From Candidatus Aphodoplasma excrementigallinarum (GTDB taxonomy: Bacteria; Bacillota; Clostridia; UBA1381; UMGS1253): a stretch of DNA of 5,936 nucleotides. This document shows, piece by piece, positions 4,145-5,936 of this stretch (position 1 is its first letter; every line of letters begins with the position of its first letter). Under the pieces are notes generated by a model. That model was not told where the DNA came from and ran no database searches. It saw nothing but the letters and a program-made list of their open reading frames with translations. Both the position numbers and the translations under genes were made by a program. The stretch spans positions 1-5,936 of the forward strand of contig DVOF01000071.1 in NCBI GenBank assembly GCA_018713805.1. Reading direction: 5' to 3'.

Positions 4145-5386
4145 ATGAATGCAGGAGACAATGGCTTTATACTGATTTGTGCAGCGTTGGTATTTTTCAT
4201 GACGCCCGGCCTGGCCTTTTTCTACGGGGGCCTGGTGCGGCGGAAAAGTATCGTAAATACCATCATGGCATGTACAGGCATTATGGGTCTGTCGGTCGTT
4301 TTGTGGGTGCTGGTCGGGTTTTCCCTGGCGTTTGGCAGCGACCACGGCGGCATCATCGGCGGGTTGGAGTATATTTGCCTCAACGGGCTGGACTTCAACG
4401 AGGCGCTCGACTATGCGCCGTCGCTTTCCTCGCTCACCTTTGTGGTGTTCCAGATGATGTTTGCCATGATCACGCCCGCGCTGATTACTGGCTCTGTAGC
4501 GGAGCGCATGAGGTATAAGGCGTTATTCATTTTTATCGCACTGTGGTCGCTTGTCGTATATTACCCGATGGCGCACATGGTGTGGGGTTCGGGCGGATTT
4601 TTGGCGGAGCTCGGCGCGGTCGATTTTGCCGGCGGTAACGTCGTACATATCAGCTCCGGCGTGAGCGGCCTCGTACTGGCAATCATTCTTGGACGGCGCA
4701 GCGGCGTGGAGCACACGTCCTACCGCGTACACAATATCCCGTTTGTATTCCTGGGCGCGGCGATGCTCTGGTTCGGCTGGTTCGGGTTTAACGCCGGTTC
4801 CGCATTGGCCGCAGACGGCCTTGCCGCACACGCGTTTTTGACAACGGCGCTCGCTTCGGGGACTGCGCTGCTGTCCTGGATGCTCATCGACGTGATCAAG
4901 GATGGGAAGCCCACACTGGTCGGCGCTTCGACCGGTCTGGTAGTTGGTTTGGTTGCCATTACGCCCGGCGCAGGCTTTGTCCCGGTTTGGGCGGCGATTA
5001 TCATCGGCGCAGTTGTCAGCCCCATCTGCTACTTCACGATGAACTTCCTGAAGAAAAAGCTCAAGATCGACGATGCGTTGGATGCGTTTGGGTGCCACGG
5101 CATCGGCGGTATCTGGGGCGGTATTGCGACCGGCTTGTTTGCACAGTCGAACATCAACTCCGTTGCACAGTGGAACGGTTTAGTCTATGGCGAAACAGGG
5201 CTGTTTGTCGCACAGCTGATCAGCATTGTGGTAACGATCGCTGTGGCGGTTGTCGGAACGCTGATCTGCGTTGGGATTACACGGCTCTTTACCAAGCTGC
5301 GCGTTGAGCACAAGGAAGAGCTGATTGGCCTTGATACGACGCAGCACGGCGAGCAGGCATACCCGTCATTCAACGGACTCGACTGA
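4145..5386 (+). CDS. amtB: AmtB/NrgA-type ammonium transporter
   Basis: This 413-aa integral membrane ammonium channel of the Amt/Mep/Rh family is normally a trimer in the cytoplasmic membrane. Its mostly hydrophobic segments fit the usual 11 helices, and no cleaved signal peptide is apparent. Pore residues aligned by eye to E. coli AmtB are all present. F106 (in FQMMF) and F215 form the Phe gate, and W147 (VWGSGG) and S219 line the outer site. D160 lies in the VDFAGG motif, and the twin histidines are H168 (NVVHIS) and H318 (FGCHGIGG). The cytoplasmic tail ends with the family pattern GLD...HGEQAY (395-406), which couples to GlnK. The start is supported by AAGGAGG 8 nt upstream. glnK follows after 19 bp, so the two are one operon under the promoter at 4047. 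Confidence 0.97.
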   Translation: MNAGDNGFILICAALVFFMTPGLAFFYGGLVRRKSIVNTIMACTGIMGLSVVLWVLVGFSLAFGSDHGGIIGGLEYICLNGLDFNEALDYAPSLSSLTFVVFQMMFAMITPALITGSVAERMRYKALFIFIALWSLVVYYPMAHMVWGSGGFLAELGAVDFAGGNVVHISSGVSGLVLAIILGRRSGVEHTSYRVHNIPFVFLGAAMLWFGWFGFNAGSALAADGLAAHAFLTTALASGTALLSWMLIDVIKDGKPTLVGASTGLVVGLVAITPGAGFVPVWAAIIIGAVVSPICYFTMNFLKKKLKIDDALDAFGCHGIGGIWGGIATGLFAQSNINSVAQWNGLVYGETGLFVAQLISIVVTIAVAVVGTLICVGITRLFTKLRVEHKEELIGLDTTQHGEQAYPSFNGLD

Positions 5387-5405
5387 GTAAAGGAGGCATA
5401 CGGTT

Positions 5406-5780
5406 ATGATGTATAAAGTGGAAGCAATCATTCGGGAAGAAAAATTGGAAGATATTAAAGCGGCGCTGCACGAAATCGAAATCAACGGCGTGACCGCTTA
5501 CCAGGTAATGGGGTTTGGCGCCCAGCACGGCTATACGACCGTGGTGCGCGGGCAGGAAGTCGACGCCATGCTCCTGCCGAAAATCAAGCTGGAAATCGTT
5601 GTGTCCTCGGAAGAGTGGAAGGAGAAAACCATCCGCAAAATCCGGGAGGTCGCCTATACGGGCGAGATGGGCGACGGGAAGATCTTCGCCTATGAAATCA
5701 CCGACGCGGTGAAAATCCGCACGGGCGAGAGCGGCTATGATGCGCTCCAGTCGTCGGGCGAGGATATAGGGAAAAAATAA
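5406..5780 (+). CDS. glnK: PII family nitrogen-regulatory protein GlnK
   Basis: This 124-aa trimeric PII protein senses ATP/ADP and 2-oxoglutarate and plugs AmtB when ammonium is plentiful. The family pattern is clear: an N-terminal ferredoxin-like half from YKVEAIIREEKLEDIKAAL, then a T-loop from GFGAQHGYTTVVRG to PKIKLE with the conserved Gln of GFGxQ. The C-terminal signature is TGEMGDGKIFAYEI, followed by KIRTGE. At the positions of E. coli Tyr46 and Tyr51 this protein has Val, so uridylylation at Tyr51 is not possible. Control is then by direct effector binding, as in many Firmicutes. The frame opens with two ATGs. The first, 9 nt after AAAGGAGG, is preferred over the one at 5409. It lies 19 bp after amtB and ends before a strong terminator. 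Confidence 0.96.
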   Translation: MMYKVEAIIREEKLEDIKAALHEIEINGVTAYQVMGFGAQHGYTTVVRGQEVDAMLLPKIKLEIVVSSEEWKEKTIRKIREVAYTGEMGDGKIFAYEITDAVKIRTGESGYDALQSSGEDIGKK

Positions 5781-5792
5781 GTCTTGTGCATG

Positions 5793-5824
5793 AAAAGGCC
5801 GCAGGTATGTCCTGCGGCCTTTTT
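5793..5824 (+). terminator. Intrinsic terminator of the amtB-glnK operon
   Basis: A 13-bp perfect stem (5793-5805 with 5811-5823) and a 5-nt loop, with a T run at its 3' end. It starts 13 bp after the glnK stop codon. Confidence 0.94.
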
Positions 5825-5921
5825 ATTGTTTATATTTACTAATCAATACTTTTATCCCTTAAAAAGCCAAAGTGATAATCATAATATAGATGAGCGATAG
5901 AAAAGAGAATGTATTCATAAC

Positions 5922-5936
5922 CTGTCTCTTATACAC
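5922..5936. other. Tn5/Nextera mosaic-end adapter sequence at the window edge
   Basis: CTGTCTCTTATACAC matches the first 15 bases of the 19-bp Tn5 mosaic end as it appears in Nextera read-through (CTGTCTCTTATACACATCT). It falls exactly at the end of the window, so it is most likely untrimmed library adapter and not genome. The AT-rich DNA from 5825 to 5921 before it shows no gene. Confidence 0.85.

Noticed and set aside
4523..5098. Minus-strand open frames inside amtB
   Set aside because: They are antisense to conserved AmtB pore segments. The translated products are polar and unlike any family I know, and no ribosome binding site is present.
5873..5887. Fur-box-like sequence TGATAATCATAATAT
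   Set aside because: It matches 11 of 14 positions of the 7-1-7 Fur consensus, but in AT-rich DNA with no gene visible downstream before the window ends. Support is insufficient.

Overview
The window looks like a chromosomal stretch from a Clostridia-type Firmicute (Bacillota). The coding DNA is moderately GC-rich, and I lean towards an Oscillospirales-like lineage, which is inference. The reasons are a ClpC-type Clp ATPase, an AmtB-GlnK pair, DUF2325/DUF3793/short-flavodoxin genes, strong AAGGAGG-type ribosome binding sites, and AT-rich intergenic regions with classical sigma-A promoters. No rRNA, tRNA, CRISPR array, insertion sequence or phage gene was seen.

Layout. (1) 1-558, plus: the 3' end of clpC, closed by an intrinsic terminator (571-603). 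(2) 738-2042, minus: a three-gene operon in the order DUF2325, DUF3793, flavodoxin, with its own terminator (637-670). It is driven by a promoter at 2198-2226, followed by two copies of the palindrome GTTAGT-N4-ACTAAC. (3) 2043-2362: a 320-bp gene-free control region, then a 67-aa small protein gene on plus (2363-2566). (4) 2600-2866, minus: a small XRE regulator whose ribosome binding site lies in the loop of an 11-bp perfect inverted repeat. It shares a hairpin terminator zone with the small gene. (5) 2991-3599, minus: a class I SAM-dependent methyltransferase, divergent from a second small XRE regulator (3725-3946, plus). Between them is a 39-bp element of two 16-bp perfect inverted arms that overlaps both promoters. 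(6) 4145-5780, plus: amtB and glnK, preceded by an extended -10 promoter and a terminator-like hairpin inside the leader, and followed by a clean terminator. (7) The last 15 bases match the Tn5/Nextera transposase mosaic end, so the window probably ends at an assembly or adapter boundary.

How the parts work together. amtB and glnK form the standard ammonium uptake module, with a PII protein that lacks the uridylylated tyrosine. The flavodoxin operon looks like a repressor-controlled, possibly metal-responsive, redox module containing two uncharacterised families. The XRE/methyltransferase pair looks like a self-contained autoregulated divergent unit. The most informative new signals are regulatory: the paired GTTAGT operators, the two long palindromes at the XRE genes, and the amtB leader hairpin.
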